From an uncultured Collinsella sp. (lineage in GTDB: Bacteria; Actinomycetota; Coriobacteriia; Coriobacteriales; Coriobacteriaceae): a DNA stretch of 10,957 nt. Below, in pieces: positions 1 to 5,318 of the stretch. A program made the translations under genes and the position numbers. The stretch lies in contig URNM01000065.1 of the NCBI GenBank assembly GCA_900549185.1, positions 1-10,957 of the forward strand. The letters run 5' to 3'. Every line of letters begins with the position of its first letter. The stretch's first letter is position 1. The notes under the pieces are model-generated. The model was given only the letters and a program-made list of their open reading frames with translations, was not told where the DNA came from and did not search any database.

Positions 1-38
1 ACTAGTCGTCGGCAGCGTCAGATGTGTATAAGAGACAG
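1..38. other. Illumina Nextera Read 1 adapter (non-biological)
   Basis: Positions 6-38 equal the Nextera Read 1 transposase adapter, ending in the 19-bp mosaic end AGATGTGTATAAGAGACAG at 20-38. The preceding ACTAG at 1-5 lies where an i5 index would end; from memory it fits the tail of a Nextera XT index, which is not verified. The minus-strand reading frame of the first gene runs into this stretch and gains an artefactual tail (CLLYTSDAADD). Genomic sequence starts at 39. Confidence 0.98.
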
Positions 39-856
39 ACGGCATCCGAGATCATTTCGCCCAACGTTCCCTCGCAGATCGTACGGTCCATGAACCTCAA
101 CGACCCCGCCGCGCCCTTCTGCGTTCCGGCATAGACCGCCACATCGATAAAGAGCTTGGGGTAGAACTGCTGAGGATAGGCGCCCGCAACCAGGAGTCCG
201 GCCTTAGTCACATTACCTTGGGAATCGAGGAAATTCAGGCGCTCCAGCTTTGTTTTCTTGTCCGTCGCACCGTGCATAGCTCGGGGCGTCAGCGAGAAAG
301 CACGCTCTATCGTGCGGTCGACCAGGGCCTCGTCGAGGTCGCCCACACCCGCGCCCGGCACTGCGTCGCGATCACTGGGGCTCGTCCGCTCATACGACGA
401 CAAGGACAGGACCTCGGTCGACGAAAGCGGAACATCTTTGTCATCGATGCGTTTGTAGCTGCCGCCTTGAGCGCCCCGCTCTATGACATAACAAGGCTTG
501 CTCGACGGGTCGAGCTCCTCAATCGTGATGACCAGAACCACGGTGCCCTGGAGCTCCACGCGTTCAATGGTGTATTTGGGCGGATTGGCCAGTTTTCCGC
601 GACCGCCGGCATCACCCATGCCCGCTACGAATTGGTTGAGCACCTTCTCGGTCTCAAAGTTCTCAACCGGGACAAAGCCCGCGCGCTCGCTCACGCCGAG
701 CACGATAATTCCGCCAGCGGTATTCGCGAATGCGCTAACCGTTTCCCATACGTCGCGGGAAAGCGTCGTGGCGCTCTCCTTGACCTCGACGTTAAGATCG
801 TCCGAGCCCATGCGCCTTAAAGACTCGAGCAGACCGGTCAGCTCGTTTTCGTTCAT
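39..856 (-). CDS. Schlafen/AlbA_2-domain putative regulator, 3' end missing
   Basis: Partial gene: 272 codons are genomic before the contig ends at 39, and residues read beyond that come from adapter. The N-terminal part looks like a Schlafen AlbA_2 domain. After a short helix comes EVKES (about residues 24-28), then FANTAGGIIVLGV (about 43-55), the usual E-x-K-E-S and FANTxGGxxxxGV signature, and then GSYKRID near 130. A linker rich in S, D and P follows, then a second domain with KAGLLVAGAYPQQF and LFIDVAVYAG, as in COG2865-type proteins (AlbA_2 plus an ATPase-like domain, often with a C-terminal winged helix). These are usually annotated as transcriptional regulators or RecG-like ATP-binding proteins; the precise role is unknown. 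The start at 856 (M-N-E-N-E) is preferred because AAAGG lies 8 nt upstream; an in-frame ATG at 862 is only 2 nt from it. The upstream repeats suggest autoregulation, which is an inference. Confidence 0.8.
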
Positions 857-913
857 CTGCATGTCCTTTCGCTCGGCCCGGCGGAGAATGCCACGAATAG
901 ATTTCCTTCGTCT

Positions 914-965
914 CTCAGTTATCTCTCGTAATTATCTCTCATCTTTCTGCTATCTCTCATATTAG
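914..965 (+). repeat. Operator-like repeat array, copy 1
   Basis: A 52-bp unit with three direct copies of TATCTCTC starting at 920, 933 and 951 (steps of 13 and 18). It matches 1079-1130 at 46 of 52 positions by hand alignment. It is followed by inverted half-sites AGAGATA (964-970) and GAGAGAT (974-980); TATCTCT at 951-957 and AGAGATA form a 7-bp dyad with a 6-nt spacer. It lies between the candidate promoter and the start codon of the AlbA_2 gene, so it would be transcribed as leader. The ordered spacing suggests binding sites for an oligomeric DNA-binding protein. Confidence 0.75.
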
Positions 966-1008
966 AGATAAGTGAGAGATGAAAGAAAAGATGCCTGCCA
1001 TCTGTTTC

Positions 1009-1037
1009 ATTTAAACATGTTTTTGCTGGTAGAACAA
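1009..1037 (-). promoter_or_regulatory. Candidate promoter of the AlbA_2 gene
   Basis: Read on the minus strand: TTGTTC (1032-1037) as -35, a 17-nt spacer, then TTAAAT (1009-1014) as -10, preceded by TGT as in an extended -10. The -35 match is weak (3 of 6). Transcription would start near 1002, about 145 nt before the start codon. The two repeat arrays lie on either side. Confidence 0.4.
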
Positions 1038-1063
1038 TCAGTATTGAGACAATACCATGATTG
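1035..1063. repeat. Inverted repeat between the two arrays
   Basis: GTATTG (1041-1046), AGA, CAATAC (1050-1055) form a perfect 15-bp palindrome. It extends outward as CAATCA (1035-1040) pairing with TGATTG (1058-1063) across a 2-nt bulge. It overlaps the left edge of the candidate -35 box at 1032-1037. No T-run follows on either strand, so an operator is more likely than a terminator. Confidence 0.55.
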
Positions 1064-1078
1064 CTTGTCTCCTTGCTG

Positions 1079-1130
1079 CTCAGTTATCTCTCATATTTAT
1101 CTCTCGTCTTTCAGTTATCTCTCGTATTAG
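1079..1130 (+). repeat. Operator-like repeat array, copy 2
   Basis: Second copy of the 52-bp unit at 914-965, displaced by 165 bp. TATCTCTC starts at 1085, 1098 and 1116, with the same 13 and 18 steps. An inverted half-site GAGAGATA lies at 1146-1153. It sits upstream of the candidate promoter -35. Differences from copy 1 fall mostly just outside the 8-bp cores, as expected if the cores are under selection. Confidence 0.75.
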
Positions 1131-1204
1131 TGACGAATGAAAGATGAGAGATACGTGAGTGATGCATGAGCCTGGACTATTGGACAGCCGGAAAATCCCT
1201 CAAA

Positions 1205-1241
1205 CAAAAAACGGGGCCGGCCTTACGCCGAGCCCCGTTTT
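1205..1241 (-). terminator. Intrinsic terminator after EIID
   Basis: On the minus strand ACGGGGC, a bulged T, CGGC, loop GTAAG, GCCG, GCCCCGT, followed by a run of T (TTTTTTG). The paired arms span 1211-1238. It lies about 45 nt past the EIID stop and would end the PTS operon. The plus strand also has a short T-run (1238-1241), so it may work in both directions. Confidence 0.85.
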
Positions 1242-1286
1242 CAAACGGTCAGTTAGTTATCCAACGCGCGAACATAGCAGTCAACA

Positions 1287-2135
1287 TTACGCCGCTGCGA
1301 ACACTCCCAAGCCCGTTCCGATGATGCAGATCGCGAAGATGCCAATAATAATCCAAATGGTCTTGACACCCTTTTTATAGAGGGCAACGCAAGCGAACGT
1401 TGCCAGCAAGGGCAGAAGGCCAGGGAAGATCGAATCGAACAGATCCTGCAGGACAATCTCCGAACCACCCACATCAAAGGTCAAAGCTGTGGACAGGGAG
1501 ACCTGTGCCGCAATCATCGCGCCAATGACGGTCATTCCGAGGACACCGGCAGCATGCGTCATGCGAGACATAAGGTTGTTCTCTTCGGACTGCTGCAGGA
1601 ACTTGGTTCCCAGGTCGTATCCCAGATGGGCGGCGACGATACGCGTTGCAAAGTTAATCACCGAGTAGATGAGCGCGTACACGATGGGGCCGAGCGGGTT
1701 GCCCGTCGACGCGATGCCAATACCGATGCCGGCGGCGACCACGCGGAACGTACCCCAGTAGAACGAATCGCCAATGCCGGAAAGCGGTCCCATGAGGCCG
1801 ACCTTCATGGCGTTAATCGAGGACGTGTCGAAGTTCTTATCGGCAGCCGCCTGCTCTTCCATCGAAACCGTTAGGCCGGCTACAAACGGAAGCACATGAG
1901 GCGTGATGTTAAAGAACTCGGTATGGCGATCGAGCGCCGCATAGTAATCGTCGTCGTTGGGATAGATCTTTCGCAGGGGCTTCTGAATGGTGTACATGAA
2001 GCCCATTGCCATCATCTTGTCGTACGACTGCGAGCACTGGCTCGTAAACTGGCGAAGGAACATGCTCCGATACATATCGGGAGTCATAATCGCGTCCTTC
2101 TTGGCCTCTTTGAGATCGGTGTTCTGGGTAGCCAT
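1287..2135 (-). CDS. PTS mannose-family transporter subunit IID
   Basis: 282-residue EIID subunit, within the usual family size. With EIIC it forms the membrane channel that passes the sugar or sugar-amine to EIIB for phosphorylation. Family hallmarks seen: an N-terminal segment with MYRSMFLRQFTSQCSQSYDKM, the G-F-M-Y block near residue 45, HTEFFNITPHVLPFVAG (about 71-87), and MKVGLMGPLSGIGDSFYWGT (about 110-129), the most conserved EIID stretch. The hydrophobic C-terminus (about 235-282) is the membrane anchor. The ATG shares one base with the EIIC stop codon (TAATG), and an AGGAGG inside the EIIC 3' end lies 7 nt upstream, so translation is probably coupled. It is the last gene before the terminator at 1205-1241. 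Substrate cannot be told from this subunit; the neighbouring deglycase suggests a glycated amine. Confidence 0.93.
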   Translation of the reverse strand: MATQNTDLKEAKKDAIMTPDMYRSMFLRQFTSQCSQSYDKMMAMGFMYTIQKPLRKIYPNDDDYYAALDRHTEFFNITPHVLPFVAGLTVSMEEQAAADKNFDTSSINAMKVGLMGPLSGIGDSFYWGTFRVVAAGIGIGIASTGNPLGPIVYALIYSVINFATRIVAAHLGYDLGTKFLQQSEENNLMSRMTHAAGVLGMTVIGAMIAAQVSLSTALTFDVGGSEIVLQDLFDSIFPGLLPLLATFACVALYKKGVKTIWIIIGIFAICIIGTGLGVFAAA

Positions 2136-2908
2136 TAGAAGTCCTCCTCTTCATCCTCGGCAACCGCCTGCGGACCGGCCGAGCCCTCGCGGAAGGCCAG
2201 GAGCAGCGCGACGCAGATAGCGGCAGCGGCAACACCGACAACGTCCATCTTGAGGTAGATGACCATAATGAATCCCAGGAACAGCCAAGGAAGAAGCTTG
2301 TTGTCGCCCATGGTCCTAATAAGAAGTGCGAAGCCGATGCAGACCATGACGCCGGACGCAACGTTGAGGCCGTCCATCACAAACTGCGGAATAGCGTTAA
2401 GCGCATTGTTGATGAGGTCGGCACCAAAGAACAGCGAGCAAAACACCAGCAGTGCAGACGGAATGCCAATCGACAGCGGCACGATGGTCAGATGGTACAG
2501 ATTTGCCTTGGCAAGATCGCGATTTGCCAGAGCGGTCTCAATCTTCTTGCAGGCAAAGGCGCCCGGAACGGCGTAGCAGAAGTTGCGCCACACCTGAAGG
2601 AAGACGGAGACGGGAAGGGCGAGCGCGACGGCAGTTGCCGTGCCCGTACCCGTAATGACGGCAAACGCGCAGCCAAGCACGCCGGAGGCATAGACCTCGG
2701 GAGGAACCGCCGCGCCGACCATGATGGCACCCATGAACATGGACTCCAAAGCAGCGCCGACGATAACGCCCTGCTGGACATCGCCAAGGATCAAGCCGAC
2801 AAACAGGCTCGTAAACAGCGGACGACCAAGCATCGTAATGCCAAATAATTGCTCGTCCATGGACGCAATAAATGCGACCAGTGCAACTAGAAGACACTGG
2901 ACAACCAT
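2135..2908 (-). CDS. PTS mannose/sorbose-family transporter subunit IIC
   Basis: 257-residue polytopic membrane subunit. It starts with a hydrophobic segment and the family-typical FIASMDEQLFG (about residues 13-23). GLILGDVQQGVIVGAALESMFMG follows, corresponding to the conserved G-D-x-x-x-G-x-x-x-G-A-x-x-E block of EIIC. Further hydrophobic segments reach to about residue 240, and the protein ends in an acidic tail (EDEEEDF). Start choice: an in-frame TTG at 2917 abuts GGGG, whereas the ATG at 2908 has GGGG 9 nt upstream, so the ATG is preferred. The gene is separated from the SIS gene by about 80 nt containing a 13-bp inverted repeat, and overlaps EIID by one base. The GA-rich codons of the acidic tail also supply the ribosome-binding site of EIID. 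Confidence 0.92.
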   Translation of the reverse strand: MVVQCLLVALVAFIASMDEQLFGITMLGRPLFTSLFVGLILGDVQQGVIVGAALESMFMGAIMVGAAVPPEVYASGVLGCAFAVITGTGTATAVALALPVSVFLQVWRNFCYAVPGAFACKKIETALANRDLAKANLYHLTIVPLSIGIPSALLVFCSLFFGADLINNALNAIPQFVMDGLNVASGVMVCIGFALLIRTMGDNKLLPWLFLGFIMVIYLKMDVVGVAAAAICVALLLAFREGSAGPQAVAEDEEEDF

Positions 2909-2929
2909 TTCGATCAACCCCAGAAACAG

Positions 2930-2968
2930 GTCTGCAGGCGAGGCATTCTGCGCAGCTCGCCTGCAGAC
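2930..2968 (-). repeat. 13-bp intercistronic inverted repeat (SIS/EIIC)
   Basis: GTCTGCAGGCGAG (2930-2942) and CTCGCCTGCAGAC (2956-2968) are perfectly complementary, with a 13-nt loop. In the mRNA the stem forms after the SIS stop and ends about 11 nt before the EIIC GGGG motif's gene start region. The sequence after the stem (CTGTTTCTGGGG) has no proper U-tract, so it is at most a weak terminator. An RNA processing or stability element that sets SIS above EIIC/EIID is plausible. Confidence 0.75.
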
Positions 2969-2989
2969 AACCGCAGCAATTTGAGAGGA

Positions 2990-4024
2990 TTAGTAGTTCA
3001 TCTGGTGATAGTAACGACGCGTGGTGAGCGGGTGGTTACGAACGTGCTCGAGATGGCAGCTCAGACGCTCGGTGATGGTGTAGGTGACCATCGGGGAGAC
3101 GATCTTGCGGAACTCGGGGTCGCTGAACGGCAGCTCGACCTCGGCGGTGTCGAACTTGTTCACGCGGACATGGACGCCCTTCTCGTCGGCGAGCATGTGA
3201 GTGAAGTTGTCCACGCGGTCCATGAGCTTACGGGTGTCGTCCTCGCCGTAGAGCATGATGAGGCTCGTGCCCTCCTCGCAGAGTTCGATGGTGCCGTGGA
3301 AGAACTCGGCGGCGTGGATAGACTTGGTCTTGATCCACTGCATCTCCTCGAGAATGCACATAGCGTAGTCGTAGGCCTCACCCCAGAGCATGCCGGAGCC
3401 AATCACCATGTGGTAATCGGTGTCCTTGAAGTCCTCGGCCATGGCGGCGCAGCGCTCGTCCTGAGCGTCCTTGGCCTTGATGAGGTACGGAGCGATGTTG
3501 CCGAACTCCTCCATGAAGGTGTCGTACTTGGGGAAGGCGCCGGCGTTCTTGAGGAAGCGGGCGACCAGCGTGATCTGGTAGGTGTAGATGGCCTCGCACA
3601 GAACGTCGTCCTCGGCGAAGCTGAAGAACTTGTAATCGGCGTACTCAGTGGCCGGGGTGTTGTCGTTGGAGACATACATCAGCGTGCGGGCACCCTGCTC
3701 CTGGCAGAACTTGGCGGCCTCGATGATCTCGGGGGTGGTGCCGGTACGGGTGGAGAAGACGCAGACCGAGTCCTTGTTGAAGGTCTTGGGCGGGCATGCG
3801 AGGAACTCAGCGGCAATCTCGCAGTGGACGTCGACGTCGGCCGTGGTGGTCTCGACCCAATACTTCATCGGGAGCGTGTGGGCCCAGGTGCCGCCGCAGC
3901 CGATGAAGAAGATGTTGGAATAACCCTGCTCGCAGACCTTGTCCACGGCAGCCTCAATCTGGGGACGGAGAGCGAGGGCATCGCTCACAACCTTCTCGTA
4001 ACGAGGCTCATCGAAATTGAACAT
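2990..4024 (-). CDS. SIS-domain fructosamine-6-phosphate deglycase (FrlB-like)
   Basis: 344-residue protein with two sugar-isomerase (SIS) domains. The first has IFFIGCGGTWAH (about 38-49) and STRTGTTPEI (91-100), the phosphosugar-binding S-x-x-G-x-T-x-E/I type loop. The second has MVIGSGMLWGEAYDYA (206-221). Aligning ILEEMQW and AEFFHGT by eye with GlmS and FraB places E227 and H243, 16 residues apart, at the catalytic Glu/His positions. The C-terminus RNHPLTTRRYYHQMNY resembles that of E. coli FrlB as I recall it (H-N-P...RRYY...Y). That points to the deglycase branch, which cleaves fructoselysine 6-phosphate or glucoselysine 6-phosphate to glucose 6-phosphate and lysine, and not to GlmS or AgaS isomerases. 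It sits first in its transcription unit, before EIIC-EIID, and AGGAG lies 6 nt before the ATG. The exact amine (lysine, asparagine or other) is unknown. Confidence 0.85.
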   Translation of the reverse strand: MFNFDEPRYEKVVSDALALRPQIEAAVDKVCEQGYSNIFFIGCGGTWAHTLPMKYWVETTTADVDVHCEIAAEFLACPPKTFNKDSVCVFSTRTGTTPEIIEAAKFCQEQGARTLMYVSNDNTPATEYADYKFFSFAEDDVLCEAIYTYQITLVARFLKNAGAFPKYDTFMEEFGNIAPYLIKAKDAQDERCAAMAEDFKDTDYHMVIGSGMLWGEAYDYAMCILEEMQWIKTKSIHAAEFFHGTIELCEEGTSLIMLYGEDDTRKLMDRVDNFTHMLADEKGVHVRVNKFDTAEVELPFSDPEFRKIVSPMVTYTITERLSCHLEHVRNHPLTTRRYYHQMNY

Positions 4025-4044
4025 CCCTTACTCCTAACTCACTT

Positions 4045-4065
4045 GGATGAACCCTTCATTCATCC
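4045..4065. promoter_or_regulatory. Inverted repeat in the SIS gene leader
   Basis: GGATGAA (4045-4051) and TTCATCC (4059-4065) form a 7-bp dyad with a 7-nt spacer. It lies just downstream of the predicted transcription start and about 10 nt upstream of the SIS gene ribosome-binding site (4031-4035). It could be a repressor site or an RNA stem. Confidence 0.45.
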
Positions 4066-4074
4066 CATGACGTT

Positions 4075-4102
4075 ATAATACTTTATATAACTAACTATGC
4101 AA
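4075..4102 (-). promoter_or_regulatory. Candidate promoter for SIS-EIIC-EIID
   Basis: On the minus strand TTGCAT (4097-4102), a 16-nt AT-rich spacer, then TATTAT (4075-4080, 5 of 6 to consensus). It lies directly downstream of the terminator at 4137-4168, as expected for re-initiation. Start of transcription would be near 4068. Confidence 0.5.
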
Positions 4103-4136
4103 GAACTATTTCAGACTTTTTTGATTTTTCTTTAAT

Positions 4137-4168
4137 AAAAAGCCCGCCGATCAAATGATCGGCGGGCT
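4137..4168 (-). terminator. Intrinsic terminator between EIIB and the SIS gene
   Basis: AGCCCGCCGATCA (4141-4153), AA, TGATCGGCGGGCT (4156-4168) is a perfect 13-bp dyad. On the minus strand it is followed by TTTTT then ATTAAAG. The T-run marks it as ending minus-strand transcripts from EIIA-EIIB, about 50 nt after the EIIB stop. The plus strand lacks a T-run. Confidence 0.9.
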
Positions 4169-4218
4169 AAAGAAAGGAGGACCTAGTTAATAAATGCTAG
4201 ACAATGGCATGTTTCCAG

Positions 4219-4692
4219 CTAGAAAACGTCCTTGGCAAGTACCTTTGAGTCATTGGGAACCTGACGGATTTCGATAACCACGCCATCGTTGACAAGCTCT
4301 TGGATATGCTCGGCATCGGTTTCGGTCGCAAAGATCGCGGGGGTCGGATGAAGCGTGGTCTCGGGAGACTTTCGAGTTCCGCCCAAATTGATCTCCTTGA
4401 TGTCTTTGCAACCCTTAGCAAGGCGATAGGCATCCTCGATCGTCTCGACAATGATAAACAGCGAATACTTGTCGGTGACGCCGCTGTTGAGCGCCTCGAT
4501 AGCAGCGTTTACGTCTTTTATGACGAGCTTCACGCCGTTGGGACGAGCTAGCCTCAATGCGGCTTTTCTCATGTCGTCTTTTGCCACGGCGTCGCTGGCA
4601 CACAGGATGCAATCGACATCCAGCGCATGTGTCCAAGACATGGCGACCTGGCCGTGAATCAATCGGTAATCAACTCTCGTAAGCTTAATCAT
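4219..4692 (-). CDS. PTS mannose/sorbose-family subunit IIB
   Basis: 157-residue cytosolic EIIB. It opens with MIKLTRVDYRLIHGQV, the family signature; H13 in RLIHGQV is the predicted phosphorylated histidine that takes phosphate from EIIA and passes it to the incoming substrate. LCASDAVAKDDMRKAALRLA and GVKLVIKDVNAAIEAL follow as in other EIIB-Man/Sor proteins, and EINLGGTRKSPET is the conserved glycine block of this fold. Start choice: the ATG at 4692 gives the usual family N-terminus and has GGAG 9 nt upstream, while the in-frame ATG at 4701 directly abuts GGAG. It lies 62 nt after EIIA and is followed by a strong terminator, so it closes the first transcription unit. Confidence 0.93.
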   Translation of the reverse strand: MIKLTRVDYRLIHGQVAMSWTHALDVDCILCASDAVAKDDMRKAALRLARPNGVKLVIKDVNAAIEALNSGVTDKYSLFIIVETIEDAYRLAKGCKDIKEINLGGTRKSPETTLHPTPAIFATETDAEHIQELVNDGVVIEIRQVPNDSKVLAKDVF

Positions 4693-4763
4693 CGTAATCA
4701 TCTCCGCACGTAATAAAGGTAATGACAGGCGTGGCCCTTAGCTAGGGCTCGAACCAGAACTAA

Positions 4764-5183
4764 CTAGAACTCTTCTTCTTCGACATCGGCAAGCATGTCC
4801 GCCGCCTCACAAAGCATGATAAACGAACGTGATCCCTCGACCGCAGCTTTGGCCTTGTCCGCATCCAGGGAGTCCAGCTGTGTAGCCATTTCCACCAGCA
4901 GCGGCAAGTTCATTCCGGTGATCAACGTAAACGATCCGGCGGTCTGCCTCTGAATGAATTCGTTGTTTACAGAGCCGCCAAAGATGTCAGTCACGACAAA
5001 CCAAGAGTCGGCAGGGTCCTTCGACTCCATCCAAGCATCGATAAGCGCTGCGACATCCCTCGTGTCGTCATCGACATAGGCGCACAGACACTCGATTCGG
5101 TCGTTGGCGCCCATCAGGATCTCGAGAGAGCTCTTCATACCTTGGGCGAGATAACCATGACTCGCTAGCAATATCTTATTCAT
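4764..5183 (-). CDS. PTS mannose-family subunit IIA
   Basis: 139-residue soluble EIIA of the mannose class. The N-terminus MNKILLASHGYLAQG matches the family, with H9 the predicted phospho-accepting histidine that receives phosphate from HPr. FVVTDIFGGSVNNEF (about 82-96) corresponds to the D-x-x-G-G-S-x-x-N block near the active site, and LITGMNLPLLVEMA (about 106-119) to the G-x-N-L-P-M/L-L block. The length fits a stand-alone EIIA with no fused EIIB. It ends in an acidic tail (VEEEEF). GGAG lies 4 nt before the ATG. It is the first PTS gene, 135 nt downstream of the GntR gene, with candidate operator sites in between. Confidence 0.93.
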   Translation of the reverse strand: MNKILLASHGYLAQGMKSSLEILMGANDRIECLCAYVDDDTRDVAALIDAWMESKDPADSWFVVTDIFGGSVNNEFIQRQTAGSFTLITGMNLPLLVEMATQLDSLDADKAKAAVEGSRSFIMLCEAADMLADVEEEEF

Positions 5184-5207
5184 AGTTCTCCAATATCAAT
5201 AAGACGT

Positions 5208-5238
5208 ACTATATTGTCATAACAAAGTATATTAGCAA
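5208..5238 (-). promoter_or_regulatory. Candidate EIIA promoter with GntR-type operator
   Basis: A -10-like TATAGT on the minus strand (5208-5213) has a weak -35-like TTGCTA (5233-5238) at a long 19-nt spacing. Inside lies TTGT-CATA-ACAA (5214-5225), an inverted repeat in the GT-N4-AC arrangement typical of HutC-type GntR sites. The octamer TATATTGT (5210-5217) recurs in front of the GntR gene (6071-6078). Confidence 0.4.
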
Positions 5239-5285
5239 TCTACCCTACGCGGTGTGTCTATTTTCCAAATCCGCGAACGGTAGCA

Positions 5286-5307
5286 ATTGGTCGGTAAATT
5301 GACCAAT
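5286..5307. promoter_or_regulatory. Inverted repeat ATTGGTC-N8-GACCAAT
   Basis: A perfect 7-bp dyad with an 8-nt spacer, 12 nt after the GntR stop codon and about 100 nt before the EIIA start. No T-run follows, so termination is unlikely. The half-sites TGGTC/GACCA resemble those of DasR/NagR-type GntR operators, but those have a 2-nt spacer, so assignment is tentative. Confidence 0.45.
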
Positions 5308-5318
5308 CTATCTCTAAT

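Noticed and set aside
914..1153. CRISPR array
   Set aside because: The repeated cores are only 8 bp, spacing is short and the interspersed sequence is itself conserved between copies, unlike unique spacers.
2981..4078. 365-codon open frame on the plus strand opposite the SIS gene
   Set aside because: It mirrors the deglycase frame, is low-complexity (V, L, G, E, D), and overlaps the SIS promoter region; the SIS gene has a good ribosome-binding site and family signatures.
4171..4280. Plus-strand AAAGGAGG (4173-4180) followed by ATG at 4195 as a small gene
   Set aside because: The spacing of 14 nt is too long and the frame is only 27 codons, antisense to EIIB. The same bases are better read as the CU-rich motif before the minus-strand terminator.
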